Below the pieces are notes generated by a model, which was not told where the DNA came from, did not search any database, and saw nothing but the letters and a program-made list of their open reading frames with translations. A DNA stretch of 12,486 nucleotides, taken from contig JALHJD010000062.1 in the NCBI GenBank assembly GCA_022837185.1, forward strand, positions 1-12,486, written 5' to 3'. This document shows, piece by piece, positions 11,294-12,486 of the stretch (the first letter of the stretch is position 1; every line of letters begins with the position of its first letter). This DNA is from Desulfobacteraceae bacterium (lineage in GTDB: Bacteria; Desulfobacterota; Desulfobulbia; Desulfobulbales; Desulfobulbaceae). A program made the position numbers and the translations under genes.

Positions 11294-12486
11294 ATGCTGA
11301 CGATCAACAATCTGAACCTGCAGTACGGCGGCCGCCATCTCTTTCGCGAGGTGTCCGCCCAGGTCCATCCCAACGACCGCATCGGCCTGGTCGGAGTCAA
11401 CGGGGCCGGCAAATCGACCCTGCTCCGGATCATGTGCGGCCTGCAGGAAACTGACCCGGGCGTCGTCAACCGGGCCTCGTGGTTCACCGTCGCCTACCTG
11501 CCCCAGGAGGTGACCGCTTCCCTTGGCGGCCTGACCGTGTACAAGGAAGCGGAAACCGCCTTCAGCGAGGTGCTCAGCCAGCAGGAGGAACTGCGCGAGG
11601 TCACCGAGCAGCTGGCGGTCATGACGTCGGACGATCCGGGGCTGGACAGGCTGCTGGCGCGCCAGGGGGAACTGCAGCATCTTGTCGAGGGGCGGGATGT
11701 GTTCACCATCCGTCCCCAGATAGAGCGGGTCCTCTTCGGCCTGGGCTTTGCCCGGGAGGATCTGAACAAAGAGGTGGGCAGTTTTTCCGGCGGCTGGATC
11801 ATGCGCCTGCTGCTGGCCAAGCTGCTGCTGCGCAAGCCGTCCCTGCTGCTGCTGGACGAACCGACCAACCACCTCGACCTGGACTCCCTCACCTGGCTGG
11901 AGGAGTTCCTCCGCCAGTACCAGGGGGCGATCATCGTCATTTCCCATGACCGTTCCTTTCTCGACCGGCTGACCGAGACCACCTGGGAGTTGAGCTTAGG
12001 GCGTCTGACGGTCTACCGGGGCAATTATTCCCGCTATCTGGTCGACAAGGAGGAGCGGCTGGCCATAGAACGGGCGGCCTATGCCAACCAGCAGGCCATG
12101 ATCAAACAGACCGAGCGGTTCATCGAGCGGTTCCGGGCCAAATCGACCAAGGCGAAACAGGTGCAGAGCCGGGTCAAACAACTGGAAAAAATGGAGCGGA
12201 TCGAGCTGTCGGAGACGGAACGGACCATCCGTTTCGCCTTCCCCCCGGCAGTGCCCTCCGGCAAACAGGTCCTTGAACTCGACAACCTGCGCAAGGAATT
12301 CGACGGCCGGGTGGTGTTCGACAATGTCAGCCTGACCCTGCACCGGGGCGACAAGCTGGCGGTGGTCGGAGTCAACGGAGCAGGCAAGACGACGCTGCTG
12401 AAGATCATTGCCGGCCAGATCCCGGCCGCGGGGCGGGTGCTGCTGGGCCATAATGTGGTCCTGTCCTACTTCGGCCAGCACCAGGC
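11294..12486 (+). CDS. ABC-F family ATPase (3' partial)
   Basis: The first 397 residues of a soluble tandem ABC ATPase of the ABC-F class are present; the frame is open at the window end. Such proteins (EttA, Uup, YheS and relatives) act on the ribosome and have no membrane domain. Domain 1 has Walker A GVNGAGKST (34-42), signature FSGGW (164-168), Walker B LLLLDEPTNHLD (184-195) and H-loop ISHD (216-219). The charged interdomain linker (about 245-325; EERLAIERAAYANQQAMIKQ, then FRAKSTKAKQVQSR) is typical of ABC-F. Domain 2 begins at about 327 with Walker A GVNGAGKTT (359-367). The ATG at 11294 is 3 nt after the previous stop. The exact subfamily cannot be given without the C terminus; Uup/YheS-like is the best guess. 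Confidence 0.95.
   Translation, partial: MLTINNLNLQYGGRHLFREVSAQVHPNDRIGLVGVNGAGKSTLLRIMCGLQETDPGVVNRASWFTVAYLPQEVTASLGGLTVYKEAETAFSEVLSQQEELREVTEQLAVMTSDDPGLDRLLARQGELQHLVEGRDVFTIRPQIERVLFGLGFAREDLNKEVGSFSGGWIMRLLLAKLLLRKPSLLLLDEPTNHLDLDSLTWLEEFLRQYQGAIIVISHDRSFLDRLTETTWELSLGRLTVYRGNYSRYLVDKEERLAIERAAYANQQAMIKQTERFIERFRAKSTKAKQVQSRVKQLEKMERIELSETERTIRFAFPPAVPSGKQVLELDNLRKEFDGRVVFDNVSLTLHRGDKLAVVGVNGAGKTTLLKIIAGQIPAAGRVLLGHNVVLSYFGQHQ

Noticed and set aside
11144..11947. Minus-strand Gln/Leu-rich open frame opposite the ABC-F gene
   Set aside because: Antisense of a clear ABC-F ATPase with intact Walker motifs.

Overview
The window is GC-rich, densely coding DNA that looks like the chromosome of a Desulfobacterota (deltaproteobacterial) species. 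The lineage is inferred from gene content and style: a short-form transaldolase, a DUF4070-type B12/radical-SAM protein, a two-CW small protein, a solo Elp3-like radical-SAM protein beside rnc, and a GEMM-like leader resembling those of Geobacter relatives. No mobile element, CRISPR array or phage gene was seen.

Layout. (a) 1-1834, plus strand: a tight operon of a 5'-truncated transaldolase, a secreted SLT lytic transglycosylase and pgsA, with 5-nt gaps. (b) 1919-5795, minus strand: a complete polar amino-acid ABC importer in the transcription order permease 2, a 60-aa four-CxC/CxxC protein, ATPase, periplasmic binding protein, permease 1. I see promoters ahead of permease 2 and again ahead of the 60-aa gene, and a perfect stem-loop between the binding protein and permease 1. 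(c) 5911-6450: thpR, the 2H RNA phosphodiesterase, divergent from the importer. (d) 6493-6984: a near-consensus promoter with a Fur-box-like palindrome at the start site, then a hairpin with a U7 tract, then a small Cys-rich two-CW gene. This is either a Fur-type sRNA or an attenuated leader. (e) 7065-8783: a promoter, a GEMM-I-like (cyclic dinucleotide) riboswitch candidate with two mutually exclusive hairpins ahead of the ribosome binding site, and a B12-binding radical-SAM gene. (f) 8948-9091: a 47-aa Lys-rich protein with a TTG start. (g) 9195-9366, minus strand: tRNA-Cys(GCA) with its own promoter and a strong terminator. (h) 9465-12486: rnc, an Elp3-like radical-SAM gene and a 3'-truncated ABC-F ATPase. 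The rnc and tRNA-Cys promoters share one -35 region on opposite strands.

The most interesting material is regulatory: the two structured leaders at 6493-6726 and 7065-7286, each ahead of a poorly characterised redox/metal-type protein. Two enzymes or binding proteins also have unusual key residues: RNase III has Cys where the catalytic-site Asp is expected, and the binding protein has Ser where the ligand-binding Asp is expected. All RNA structures and promoters were read by eye and need computational confirmation.
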